Made by a program: the position numbers and the translations under genes. A model generated the notes under the pieces. It did no database searches and was not told the origin of the DNA. It saw only the letters and a program-made list of their open reading frames with translations. From assembly GCA_033032865.1 (NCBI GenBank), contig JAWHQI010000079.1, positions 4,964,501-5,028,500 on the forward strand: a stretch of DNA of 64,000 nt. Direction: 5' to 3'. This document shows positions 42,751 through 52,895 of this stretch, piece after piece. This DNA comes from Dactylorhiza incarnata (taxonomy: Eukaryota > Streptophyta > Magnoliopsida > Asparagales > Orchidaceae). Each line of letters begins with the position of its first letter. Positions within the stretch are counted from its first letter, which is position 1.

Positions 42751-44240
42751 AATGAAAGAAACGCCACCGCATGGAGCTCCAGCCACCTCCCCCAGCTGCT
42801 CCTCCACTTCAGCCTCCTCCACGTAGAAACAACGCCGGCGACCTCCACTCCTCCACGTAAGCGATCTACAACTCCACCTCCAGCAATCCAACACCTCCTC
42901 CATGCTGCCACATATTTTCTGCCGTTTCATTTCCAGAAATCCCGCCGCCAGCTGCCAACCCACATGTATGCAGGCCACCTCCAGCTCGATCCTCTCCGTC
43001 AAGCTCCCTTCATCCACGTCAGCGATCCAAGCTCCCTTCGTCCACGTCAGCGATCCAGCTTCTCCGCGTAACGCCCCCAGCCCGAGCTCCTCCGCCGATG
43101 CCGCCTCCAATTATTGCAGACAAACTGCCTTCTCCGCCCAAGCCGTTTCAAAGTCCAGAACTCTATAAATTTCTACCTCGGGAAGGAGGAAGGGGAACCG
43201 ATTTCTTATCACATTTGTGGAGAGCAGATTTGATATATGTTGGGAGAAGAAAAATAAAAGTTTTTTTTAAGTTAGTTTTAGAAATTTTGGTTAATTTTAT
43301 ATGCTTTTGGTGTTAAGGTTGGTTGTTCGTCTTTTGATCCTCTAACTTAATCGTGTACTTCTCCTATCACAATTTAGAATTTTCGCATTGCACTTATATT
43401 GCTCGTAATTCCTTTTTCTACTAGCAATAAAATTTCAATTCTATTTCACTTGAAGTACTATTTATATTTCAATTTGATTTTTGTCACTTTCGTTCTTCTT
43501 CATGATGTCGCATTTTAATAATAATGACTTCTCCATCTCCATGAGCGGCTAATCTTTATAGTACTCGGTCGCGATGATCCGAGGATGAGTTAATTTTGTT
43601 ATAACTTGCGTAATTGCTTTTCTCAAATTGTTGAACGCTTACGATTTATCTTTGATCTAGCAAATTATTATGATGCTATATCGTCAATATATAGCCTTCA
43701 TATTGTTTTCGTTCTTTAGTTAGCCGAGAGGCTCGTAAGTCGAATCGATCACTCATTGGTAAAAGGAGTAGAACGCAACCCTCGAGAGAGAACGACGTAG
43801 CTCTTCCGGATTGGAGTAAAATCCAATAGCGAGGTTCACTTCCTAAAGCAAGTCTTAGGCGATGCGATTTGAGAACGAAAGTTCGGTCGATACACCTAAG
43901 CTTAGTTGAACCAAATCCTCGAGAGAGGAGTGTTCATGCTACAGGAACCTCCACGGTCAAAGCCTCTTCAACAAGAGAATTGCATTTTATTCTCATTTTC
44001 CGAGATGATTCAAGATCGGGTGCTATCTTTTAAACCATCAAATTAATTCTATTAGTATTTCTAGTTTTTACTATTCGCAACCCACAACCCAATTTGCATT
44101 TGATAAGATAATAACGATTTTCAAAGTAGAATTACTCAACCACCCCGAGTCTAATACGACCTTGGTTTTTTATAAACCTATACTACTTTCGACGCGGTAC
44201 ACTTGCCGCTGTCGTTTGCGAGCATAGTTTTTGCGCATTA
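42229..44240 (+). repeat. Left LTR of the non-autonomous Athila-like element
   Basis: 2012 bp. U3 contains a TA microsatellite (about 42640-42747) and copies of CCACGT(C/A)AGCGATC (42853, 43014 and 43042). A TATA box CTATAAAT is at 43163-43170. Ends GCGCATTA, 6 nt before the primer site; the right LTR has GCGCATCA, so the terminal CA is mutated here. Confidence 0.88.
42853..43056 (+). promoter_or_regulatory. CCACGTCAGCGATC motif cluster in U3
   Basis: Three near-identical copies (42853, 43014 and 43042), upstream of the TATA box at 43163. CACGTCA contains the ACGT core bound by plant bZIP factors. Equivalent motifs in the right LTR are near 48733, 48892 and 48919. Confidence 0.55.
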
Positions 44241-44246
44241 AGTTTT

Positions 44247-44264
44247 TGGCGCCGTTGCCGGGGA
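44247..44264 (+). promoter_or_regulatory. Primer binding site (tRNA-Asp)
   Basis: TGGCGCCGTTGCCGGGGA, identical to that of the complete Athila-type element at 28917 and with the same 6-nt AGTTTT spacer after the LTR. Confidence 0.95.
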
Positions 44265-44376
44265 ACCTTGGTCGATAATTTGAAAAAGAAATAGTTATTA
44301 ATCTTATCGTTCTCTTTCTTCTCACCCCCTTTCTTTTAAATTTTGTTAAAATCTTAAAAGGCGTAATCTAAATTCC

Positions 44377-44465
44377 TGGAAAGGACGCTTTGGGCTTGAA
44401 TTCCCATCACAACCTCTAGTACCTTGCGAGCCCTTCACCGGGTTGACCTTGGGAAGTCCAGGACT
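44377..44465 (+). repeat. Conserved non-coding block, copy 4 (5' leader)
   Basis: GGACGCTTTGGGCTTGAATT, CTCTAGTACC, CCCTTCACCGGGTTGACC and TTGGGAAGTCCAGGAC, between the primer site and the ORF. The element therefore carries this block both before and after its ORF. Confidence 0.8.
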
Positions 44466-44612
44466 AATCTAAATCGCCTAAAAAAAACTATCTTCCTTTC
44501 TTTTCTTTCTCACCATCCCCACTTCTATTTTAAATTTTATTTTATTTTCTCATCTCTATTTCTTTTCTCAAACTCCACTCATTCAAATAAAGGTTGTTCA
44601 ATTTCATTAAAC

Positions 44613-45980
44613 ATGTCGTTGGCCAATGTTCTTGCCAAGCTTTGTTACAATCTTAAAATTTTGGAAGCGGCAAGAAGGCAAAATTCCTTATGTAATTTTT
44701 GTGGTTATAATGGTCATCTTAATGACGAATGTTATTATTTTTATTCTCAAAATTATTCTTCGATGGGATATGATTTTAATGAAATTCCTTCGTACTCTGA
44801 TACAAATTATTCATGGTGGCAAGATCACCCGGATAATTTACGGCGCAATGAAGAAAATTCATTTGATCCTAATTTTTATTCGTCCATTTTAGAACCACAA
44901 TGCTCCACATTTCATTTTGAGGAGGTCATACCCTATACATTCAATTTCGACTCCCAAAATTCTGATGAGAGCATTCAAAATCCTAGTTTTAATGTTCAAT
45001 CTACGACACCTAATTCAACAATGGAGGTGCATGATTCTTCATGTACTCCCATCGTATCTCGCACTGAAGATCAAAAAAATTTATTACATCAAGATCTCAG
45101 AAATAATTCTTCAATAGAATATGACATTAATGCAATTTCTTCCTACTCCGATATAGATTATTCATGGTGGCAAGGCCACCCGAATAGTTTACGGAGCAAC
45201 AAGGAAAACTCATTTGATCCTGATTTTAATTCGTTTACATTGAAACCGCAATACTCCGCATTTAATTTTGAGGAGTTCACGCCATATTCCTTCAATTTCG
45301 ACTCCCAAAATTTTGATGAGGACAATCAAAATTACTCTTTTATTGATCAATCTTCACCGCCTATTTCATCAATGGAGGTGCATGATTCTTCATGTACTCC
45401 CATTGCTCCTCTCCTAGAAGATCATGAAATTTTATCTTATCAAGATTTTTCTTATAATATGGGTACAACTAACGAACTAGAAGGTGAGCACGTTTGTTCT
45501 CCTACTATGCCCGATTCCACTCCTATTTTTCTTGAATTCTCGCAATCTCTACCTATTTATTTTCAAAATAAAATTCATGAAAATATTTATCTTAGTACCC
45601 CAATTGAATTTTCTAATAACAATTTTGTTTTAGAAATTGAACAACCGGAGCTTGATCATTTATTTTCGCAAGAACCTCCTCCTTGCGAAAATTTTTCTGA
45701 CGCGCTTATTTGTGATTCTTTTTATAATAATAACTTTCAGGTTGAAGATGAGTCGTTGCCACCACAAATTTTTGATGACACATATGCCTCTCATTTTCAA
45801 AAATTTGAATCACCTCAGGTGTGTATAGGTGATTCAGATTTACATTTTCAATTTCAAGGACAAACGAAGAATCGCATTTTAAGTAGAGGAGTAGCCGAGC
45901 AACCGACTTCGGCACATTCACCTATACGTGAATTAGGGGAGTTGCCTGTCCACTTCTCTTTTCAATTTCCGTTTTCCTAA
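44613..45980 (+). CDS. Novel 455-aa repeat protein with CCHC knuckle
   Basis: I chose ATG 44613 (MSLANVLAKLCYN). The open frame extends upstream only through the conserved non-coding block and has no ATG. Residues 27-40 are a perfect CX2CX4HX4C knuckle (CNFCGYNGHLNDEC), the nucleic-acid-binding motif of Gag proteins. Two direct repeats of 117 aa follow (about 48-164 and 165-281), sharing YSDxxYSWWQxHPxxLR, ENSFDPxF, FNFDSQN and MEVHDSSCTPI. The tail is acidic, Asn/Ser/Phe-rich and has no recognised domain. There is no protease, reverse transcriptase or integrase. WWQxHPxxLR loosely recalls GWRNHPNFSWG of Athila Gag, so a diverged Gag C-terminus is possible. The reading frame is intact, whereas the 40.5-kb copy is broken. 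Confidence 0.75.
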   Translation: MSLANVLAKLCYNLKILEAARRQNSLCNFCGYNGHLNDECYYFYSQNYSSMGYDFNEIPSYSDTNYSWWQDHPDNLRRNEENSFDPNFYSSILEPQCSTFHFEEVIPYTFNFDSQNSDESIQNPSFNVQSTTPNSTMEVHDSSCTPIVSRTEDQKNLLHQDLRNNSSIEYDINAISSYSDIDYSWWQGHPNSLRSNKENSFDPDFNSFTLKPQYSAFNFEEFTPYSFNFDSQNFDEDNQNYSFIDQSSPPISSMEVHDSSCTPIAPLLEDHEILSYQDFSYNMGTTNELEGEHVCSPTMPDSTPIFLEFSQSLPIYFQNKIHENIYLSTPIEFSNNNFVLEIEQPELDHLFSQEPPPCENFSDALICDSFYNNNFQVEDESLPPQIFDDTYASHFQKFESPQVCIGDSDLHFQFQGQTKNRILSRGVAEQPTSAHSPIRELGELPVHFSFQFPFS

Positions 45981-47395
45981 CACTAACCGTCTAGCTTAAA
46001 GACGGGAAAAAGAAAGCGCTCTTGGGAGGCACCCCTTGCTTATCTTTAATCTAATGTATTTTTCTTTTAAAGTTTATTTTCTTTCAAATGTTCTTCATAC
46101 TTAGTTTTAAACATTGGGGACAATGTTTAATTTTAAGTATGGGGGTGTAGCTTTGCGTTCGCTGTATTTTTATTTGAAAAAAAAGAATTTTTTTTATAAT
46201 TTAATAAAAATCTAATTATTTGGAAAGGGCGCTTTGGGCTTGAACTCCCATCACAGCTCTTAGTACCTTGCGAACCCTTCACCGGGTAGCCCTTGGGAAG
46301 TCCAAGAACAAAAAAAAATTATAATTTCTATATTTATATATATTTCTCCCTTTTATTGTTGTTTTTATTTTTCTAGAAATCTAGTTTGAGGTCTGATTAT
46401 AAGTATTCTTACATTTTTTATTTAACTAATGTTTTGTTTTATCAGAATTTGTTAAACTTAAATTTGAGGTAATTTAGTTTTAAGAAACATTTTATGTTTT
46501 TAATTTAATTAGAGAATTTATTTAGCATTACTTCTCATTTTAATTTTAAATAGCTTCACTTTGTGGTAAATTGGCTAAACATTTCTAGATTTTGATTATA
46601 TTCTTTATTAACTTTAAGATCTTAGGAAATTTCATTCCACTAAAAAAGTTACTCTCAATGTAGTTTAATTTATAAACTAGAAGTATTTATTTACCCTTAT
46701 CCTTTGTTGGCAAATAAAAAAATGTGTAGAAAAAAGAACATATGTCATGGAAATAAGAGGATAAAATTCATTATTTCCTAAATATATGCACCCAAAATCA
46801 TTTAAAAGATTATATGTCATAAAGTAAGAGAATAAAATTCATTACTTTTAAACATATACATTTTGGGTTTTTATTTGAAGAGAAATTTTAAAAGATTATA
46901 TGACATGAAAAATAAGAGGATAAAATTCATTATTTTCCTAAACATATACAATTTCGTATTCAAATAAGGTGAGAGAATAAAATTCATCACCTTTATTTTA
47001 GTATCTCTTCATTTTGTCATTTCGTTTAAACTCATTCCTAGCCAATTTCATTGTTTCTAGTCCTGAACTAAATTATTAAGAGAGCAATATTTTGGTAGGT
47101 GTCTTTTCCTTAAGTTTCTTTTATGTTAGAGTGTTTATAATTTCAATCTAATTTTTTTTGAAAATTTTATGATTTCGTTTGCTAAATAGTCATCTTGAGA
47201 AGTATATAGCTAAGCAGATTTCTCTTTTTAAATTATCACCATAACTTATGACTTAATTCTTGAATTCCTAGAATTTACTTTTAACTTACTCTTGGTTTAA
47301 CGAAATTTTAGTTATTTAGAAATAATATCGATATCTTGTAATTCTTTCCTCACTCTTTTGCTCTGGAATAGCAAAAGCTCAAGTATGAAGGTGTT
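45981..47395 (+). other. 3' non-coding region of the non-autonomous element
   Basis: AT-rich. Holds a CATTG-GGGA-CAATG hairpin (46112-46125) with a TAAGTATGGGGGTGT tract, conserved block copy 5 (46221-46308), several repeats of AGAGGATAAAATTCATTA (46755-46990), and the TTTTGCT-N7-AGCAAAA hairpin (47356-47376) with terminal purine tract AAGTATGAAGGTGTT. No ORF. Confidence 0.75.
46221..46308 (+). repeat. Conserved non-coding block, copy 5
   Basis: Near-identical to copy 3; differs at a few sites (for example CATCACAGCTCTTAGTACC). Confidence 0.8.
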
Positions 47396-47852
47396 TGATG
47401 ACTGATATTTTAGTCATCATTTTAGACTAATATCTTATTAGATATTTAAATAAATTATCGCATTTTGTTCGTTGCTTTTATAAATTTTCGTAAAAATAAT
47501 ATTTTATGTCTAACTCATATATTTTCTATTTTGTAGAAATACGGCAGGCCTGAGGTGAAGTTATGTGCAATATCCCGCTGTCGCGTCCATAATTTTAATT
47601 CAAGTCAGATTCGTCCGCGTGTAGTTCGGCTCAACCACCTTCGCATGCATGTTGTGCTCGACCACTTCCGCTTCCTCCAAAACCCCGAAAGCGCAACGTC
47701 ATCGCCGCCACCTTTGAATACAACCACTCTCGTCCAAGTAATTTTATGTTGCCGCCGCACCCGTTCGAGCCCCTCACGTGAAATCTATGCAAGGCTTTTG
47801 TTCAAATATATATATATATATACATATATATTTATTTATATATCTTTATATA

Positions 47853-48521
47853 GGGGCGTGATCATGTGCGAAGAGAAATGATGTGCGAAGATGCGAACAA
47901 AAATCACCGCCGTTCATCGTGTAATTTCCCAGGCCATTATTTCTAGCAGCAGCGGCTTCCCATCGCCGCCGCCAGCGGCTGCGGGCTCGCCGGCCTCCGG
48001 CCGTCCGGGCCTCTCCGGCGTTCACGCCGGCGAGCCCCGGATGGCCGGTTGCCGGCGCTCCCGCAGCCGCCGCCGGCGGTGTTGGGAAAAAAATTTGCAA
48101 AAAAAATCCCAGCGCCGCCGGCGGCGACGGTTGCGGGCTTGCCGACCACCGGCCGCCCTAGGTTCGTCGTAGTGAAGTCGGGCAAGCCCCGACCGGCCGG
48201 CGTCCAACGAGCCCGCACCCGCCGCCGCCGGTGCTGGGAAAAAAATTTCCCAAAAACCGGCGGCGGCGCTGGGAAATTGATTTCCCAGCGTGGCGGCTGC
48301 GGGCTCGCCGGCCACCGGCCGCCCTGGGTTCGCCGGCGTGTGCGCCGGCGAACCCAGGGCGGCCGGTGGCCGGCGAGCCCGCAGCCGCCACGCTGTGAAA
48401 ATCAATTTTTTAATGGCCCGCGGATCGTACTGTAGCAAAAACACGGTGATTAAAAATAAACGGATGTGATTGGTCCTTCGCATATTCGCACGCGCCATGT
48501 CTTCGCATATGAACACGCTCC
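47853..48521. mobile_element. MULE-like non-autonomous DNA transposon
   Basis: Terminal inverted repeats GGGGCGTGATCATGTGCGAAG (left) and GGAGCGTGTTCATATGCGAAG (right, reversed), extending about 45 bp with decay. Flanked by a 10-bp direct repeat TCTTTATATA (47843-47852 and 48522-48531), near the 9-11 bp typical of Mutator-like elements. The low-complexity target makes the exact duplication length uncertain. The interior is very GC-rich with three palindromes. No transposase. The ORFs inside are products of the palindromes. Confidence 0.8.
47955..48415. repeat. Three successive GC-rich palindromes inside the MULE-like element
   Basis: Each is an inverted repeat around GGCTGCGGGCTCGCCGG-type arms: about 47965-48080, about 48105-48240 and about 48262-48410. 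The last is nearly perfect, with arms of about 65 bp around a GTGTGC centre. AT-rich ATTGATTTCCC/AATCAATTTT ends flank the third. They look like repeats of one another. Confidence 0.7.
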
Positions 48522-48541
48522 TCTTTATATATACATATATA

Positions 48542-48589
<48 letters not shown>

Positions 48590-50128
48590 TACATATATAG
48601 ATACATATATAGATATATGCTAATGAAAGAAACGCCACCGCCACCTTTGCATGGAGCTCCGACCACCTCCCCCAGCTGCTCCTCCACTTCAGCCTCCTCC
48701 ACGTAGAAACAGCGCCGACGACCAACACTCCTCCACGTCAGCGATCTACAACTCCACCTCCAGCAATCCAGCACCTCCTCCATGCTGCCACATCTTTTCT
48801 TCCGTTTCATTTCCAGAAATCCCGCCGCCAGCTGCCAACCCACATGTATGCAGACCACCTCCAGCTCCTCTCCATCAAGCTCCCTTCATCAACGTCAGTG
48901 ATCCAAGCTCCCTTCGTCCACGTCAGCGATCCAGCTTCTCCGCATAACGCCCCAAGCCCGAGCTCCTACGCCGATGCCGCCTCCAATTATTGTCGACAAA
49001 CTGCCTCCTCCGCCCAAGCCGTTTCAAAGTCCAGAACTCTATAAATTTCTACCTCGGGAAGGAGGAAGGGGAACAGATTTCTTATCACATGGTGGAGAGC
49101 AGATTTGATATATGTTGGGAGATGAAAAATAAAAGTTTTTTTTAAGTTAGTTTTAGAAATTTTGGTTAATTTTATATGCTTTTGGTGTTAAGGTTAGTTG
49201 TTCGTCTTTTGATCCTCTAACTTAATCGTGTACTTCTCCTATTACAATTTAAAATTTTCGCGTTGCACTTATATTGCTCGTAATTTCTTTTTCTACTAGC
49301 AATAAAATTTCAATTCTATTTCACTTGAAGTACTATTTATATTTCAATTTGGTTTTTGTCACTTTCGTTATTCTTCATGATGTCGCATTTTAATAATAAT
49401 GACTTCTCCATCTCTATGAGCGGCTAATCTTTATAGTACTCGGTAGCGATGATCCGAGGATGAGTTAATATTGTTATAACTTGCGTAATTGTTTTTCTCA
49501 AATTGTTGAACGCTTACGATTTATCTTTGATCTAGCAAATTTTTATGAGGCTATATCGTCAATATATAGTCTTCATATTGTTTTCGTTCTTTAGTTAGCC
49601 GAGAGGCTCGTAAGTCGAATCGATCACTCATTGGTAAAAGGAGTAGAACGCAACTCTCGAGAGAGGACGACGTAGCTCTTCCGGATTGAAGTAAAATCCA
49701 ATAGTGAGGTTCACTTCCTAAAGCAAGTCTTAGGCGATGCGATTTGAGAACGAAAGTTCGGTCGATACACCTAAGCTTAGTTGAACCAAATCCTCGAGTG
49801 AGGAGTGTTCATGCTACAGGCACCTCCACGGTCAAAGCCTCTTCAACAAGAGAATTGCATTTTATTCTCATTTCAATATTCTTTTTTTCCGAGATTATTC
49901 AAGATCGGGTGCTATCTTTTAAACCATCAAATTAATTCTATTAGTATTTCTAGTTTTTACTATTCGCAACCCACAACCCAATTTGTATTTGATAAGATAA
50001 TAACGATTTTCAAAGTAGAATTACTCAACCACCCCGAGTCTAATATGACCTTGGTTTTTATAAACCTATACTACTTTCGACGCGGTACACTTGCCGTTGT
50101 CGTTTGCGAGCATAGTTTTTGCGCATCA

Positions 50129-50816
50129 GCTGTTAATGGATTCTAAGGAATTTTTATCTTCTCAGAAAAATAATGCCTGATGCATTCCTTCCTACATAAT
50201 TCTCTTATCAGAAGAGATTCAAACTCAGTGCCATGATCACTTCTGATCAATGTAACTAGAGTAGAGTACTCAAATCTTGATTGACCTGAGAAAGTCTGTA
50301 AGAACATGAAGTTATCTGACATTGTTTTTAAGATAAGAAAATTTAAGTGAATCTTATAACTTTTTGTTTGATTTCAGTTGGTGTTAAAAAGTTTTCAATA
50401 GGTTAAGCATTGCCTTATAGTTAGTTATATTGGCTTTTGTATCTGCTAAGTGTATTACCAATTGAAAGTTTCTTTTACCAATTGAAAGTTTTCTTTTATA
50501 ATCATTAAAATATATGTTTAATAAACTATTCTGATTTTGTCGATCTCGGGTTGACAAAGTGCAGTGATTTCGTTGATCTCTGATTAAGGAATAGTTATAT
50601 AAATTCTCTGTGTTCAGAGTTTGTTGAACTCTGATTCGTTGAGCTCTGATCACAGGAAAATTATGCTTGATTTTTGTGTCCGGCTTTCGTCGATCAGTGT
50701 TCGACGAAGTCATTTGATTTCGTTGATCTTGGTTCGACGAATTTTGTTGAACAAACAAAATTTTAACAATTTCTATTAAGTTTTCTGTTATTTCTTTTTC
50801 CTTAGCAGATACAAAT
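50129..50816 (-). mobile_element. Sirevirus-like derivative, unit 2 internal part (right piece)
   Basis: Close copy of 22680-23363 including the integrase fragment, the paired ACCAATTGAAAG motifs (50456-50490) and the internal GTCGA motifs (50540-50750). The match ends at GCAGATACAAATT (50816). Confidence 0.8.
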
Positions 50817-51158
50817 TCTCAAATGAAATTTGGTTGTGATTGAACAGGAGGCATAGCTTCAAGATTTGTGAAAATAATATTCTCATTTGAAATTTTATCT
50901 AGACATTAAATTTTGTGTTGCACATATATATAAGAAACTCAAGGCTAATTTTTATTTTTAGAGATCACGCATGATCATATTTCTCTTTTAATTTTATTAA
51001 GAAATTTAATTTATTTAATAATAATTTATTTAATTAATTATTTAATTTATTTAATAATTTAATTTATTTAATAATCATTTATTTAATTATTTATTTAATA
51101 TTTATTTAATTTAATAAATATTAAATAATAAACTATAAAAATTTTAAGCCCGATAAAA
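50817..51158. other. AT-rich spacer
   Basis: No gene. 50985-51130 is a TTTATTTAAT-type simple repeat. Nothing identifies the third LTR expected for a complete tandem element. Confidence 0.5.
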
Positions 51159-51395
51159 AAAACATCGCTCAGGAGGGCTGCCCCTCCTCCCTCGGCCGCC
51201 GCCGGCGGTCTGACCGGCGCCACCCGGCGGGTTCGCCAGCCTCCGGCGAACTTGACGGCCTTGCCCGCTCGCGGCTGGACAGATCCCGGCGGGCTCGCCG
51301 GAGGCCAGCGAACCCGCCGGGTGGCCGGTCAGGCCGCCGGCGGCTCCGCCGGCGGCGGCCGAGGGAGGAGGGGCAGCCCTCCTGAGCGATGTTTT
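51159..51395. repeat. GC-rich foldback element
   Basis: Outer arms 51159-51208 and 51346-51395 pair almost perfectly (AACATCGCTCAGGAGGGC...). Inner arms continue the pairing (CACCCGGCGGGTTCGCC with GGCGAACCCGCCGGGTGG type) to a loop near 51250-51290. Composition and the words GGGCTCGCCGG and GGGTTCGCC are shared with the palindromes in the MULE-like element. No terminal repeat or target duplication was identified. Confidence 0.75.
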
Positions 51396-51563
51396 TGCGG
51401 AAATGGGGGATCGGGATTTCTGGATTTGGAGTTTTTTTTTTGGAGGTTTGGATAATTGCAGGCCACTTATTTAAAATCTGATGGCTATTCTTTGAAACAA
51501 CCTCATCCAATGGTCCAGATTAAAAGTCCGATGTGCTTTCAAATATCACTATTATTTTATATA

Positions 51564-51607
<44 letters not shown>

Positions 51608-52020
51608 CAGAATGGTTAGATTTATATTATCCAAATAACAATATCACTCTTTTAATTATTCAAACAAAATCTAAATGCAATGTAGTTTTTATTTAAAAGA
51701 CTGTGAATGCTGCTCATATCTCTCAGCGCATAAATAATTTTAAGGCTCTAATCCAAATAACATTAAAAAATAGTATTATAAAAAATTATCCATATCTGTC
51801 GACACTCAACTGTTGTTGGCTCTCTCCTTCAATTTGAATAGCACCGGCAAAGTGCAACTACAGTTTGTTGCAGCTAACTACGTCAGCAGACTGCAACTTC
51901 AATTTGCTGCAGCTAACTATAGTAGCAAACTGCAGCTTCAATTTGCTGCAGCTGCAGTAACTGCAACTGCGAGATGCAATTTGTTGTAGCTATAATGTTC
52001 CTGTTTTATCCGATGTTTCT
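51396..52020. other. Non-coding spacer with microsatellite and minisatellite
   Basis: A TA microsatellite lies at about 51569-51605. 51850-51990 is a degenerate repeat of about 40 bp built on CTGCAACTTCAATTTGCTGCAGCTAACTA with PstI-like CTGCAG palindromes. The following ORF is open across part of this repeat, but that part is not copia-like. Confidence 0.6.
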
Positions 52021-52029
52021 TGATCCAAT

Positions 52030-52895
52030 ACCGGTCGATCTGACGGACTTGGGTGAGCTCAATTATTTCTTGGGCGTTGAGGTGCAGCAGAAAGAAGACG
52101 GCATCTTCATATCTCAGAAGAAATATGTGGAAGAAATTTTAAAGAAGTTTAGGATGGAGGGTAGCAAGACTATCTCCACTCCCGCTGATCCCGGAACGAA
52201 TCTAAGGAAGGACTCGGAGGAAGAAGGTGTGGACCCAACGATGTTCAAGAGTTTGGTTGGGAGTCTAAGGTATTTAACTTTCACCAGACCGGACATCATG
52301 TATGCGGTTGTGGTCGTGAGCAGGTACATGGAAGAGCCCAAGCAGGACCACTTCACTGCGGTGAAGAGGATCCTGAGATACGTGAACGGGACAAGGGACC
52401 ATGACTTGAAGTATTCATCTGCGGGTGAATTGAAGCTGGTCGGCTACTCAGATAGCGACTATGGAGGTGATGTGAATGACCGGAAGAGCACTTTCGGATA
52501 TGTGTTTCATATGGGAACGACGGCATTCTCATGAAGTTCGAAGAAGCAAACTACGATAGCCTTATCATCATGCGAGGCAGAATACATTGCAGCTGCGGCA
52601 TGTGCTTGCCAAGCTATCTGGCTGAGGAATCTTCTTGGAGAGTTACATCATGTGCAGGATGACCCAACGACAGTGTTAGTGGATAACATGTCTGCCATCC
52701 AGCTTGCGAAGAACCCGGTGCTGCATAGGAGGAGCAAACATATCGAGACCCGGTATCATTTCCTTAGGGAGCAGGTGGAGCAGAAGACGGTTGAGGTTGT
52801 GTATTGCCTCACCGGAGAGTAGGTCGTTGATATCTTCACCAAGGCATTGAAGGTGGAGACGTTCGTAAAGCTCAAAGGCAAACTCGGCATGTGCT
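52030..52895 (+). pseudogene. Copia pol 3' fragment (end of RT and RNase H)
   Basis: One frame from DLTDLGELNYFLGVEV (end of reverse transcriptase) through SLVGSLRYLTFTRPDIMYAV, VKRILRYVNGT and YSDSDYGGDVNDRKSTFGYVF to RNase H SSCEAEYIAAA, HRRSKHIETRYHFLRE and DIFTKALK. TGA at 52532-52534 replaces the Trp of FS-W-SSKKQ, and TAG at 52820-52822 replaces the Gln of GE-Q-VVDIFTKAL. Both are single transitions. The 5' end is fused to the minisatellite, so gag, integrase and most of RT are lost. Confidence 0.88.

Larger units (their letters stand above)
40546..50128 (+). mobile_element. Non-autonomous Athila-like element, tandem and truncated
   Basis: Order: 3' internal part (40546-42228), LTR (42229-44240), full internal region (44241-47395), LTR (47396-50128). 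The first part repeats 45727-47395 almost exactly, so this is a tandem LTR-sharing array cut at the left. LTRs start TGATGACTGATATTTTAG and end GCGCATCA (left copy GCGCATTA). The tRNA-Asp primer site and 3' hairpin and purine tract place it with Athila. No protease, reverse transcriptase or integrase is encoded; the only ORF is the 455-aa protein at 44613. There is no target duplication at the outer ends. Confidence 0.85.
47396..50128 (+). repeat. Right LTR of the non-autonomous Athila-like element
   Basis: 2733 bp because of a 669-bp insertion (47853-48521) with target duplication; without it about 2.05 kb. It ends GCGCATCA and is followed by Sirevirus-like internal sequence (GCTGTTAATGG). 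TATA box at 49039-49046. Confidence 0.88.

Noticed and set aside
44377..44465. 5S rRNA gene
   Set aside because: Only short words resemble the 3' half of 5S rRNA; the 5' half and correct spacing are absent.
44424..44612. N-terminal extension of the repeat ORF to 518 aa
   Set aside because: It starts at TTG, not ATG, and crosses the conserved non-coding block; ATG 44613 is the sensible start.
47891..48516. Several ORFs of 77-164 aa inside the MULE-like element
   Set aside because: Open frames on both strands arise from the GC-rich palindromes; Ala/Pro/Arg/Gly low-complexity products.
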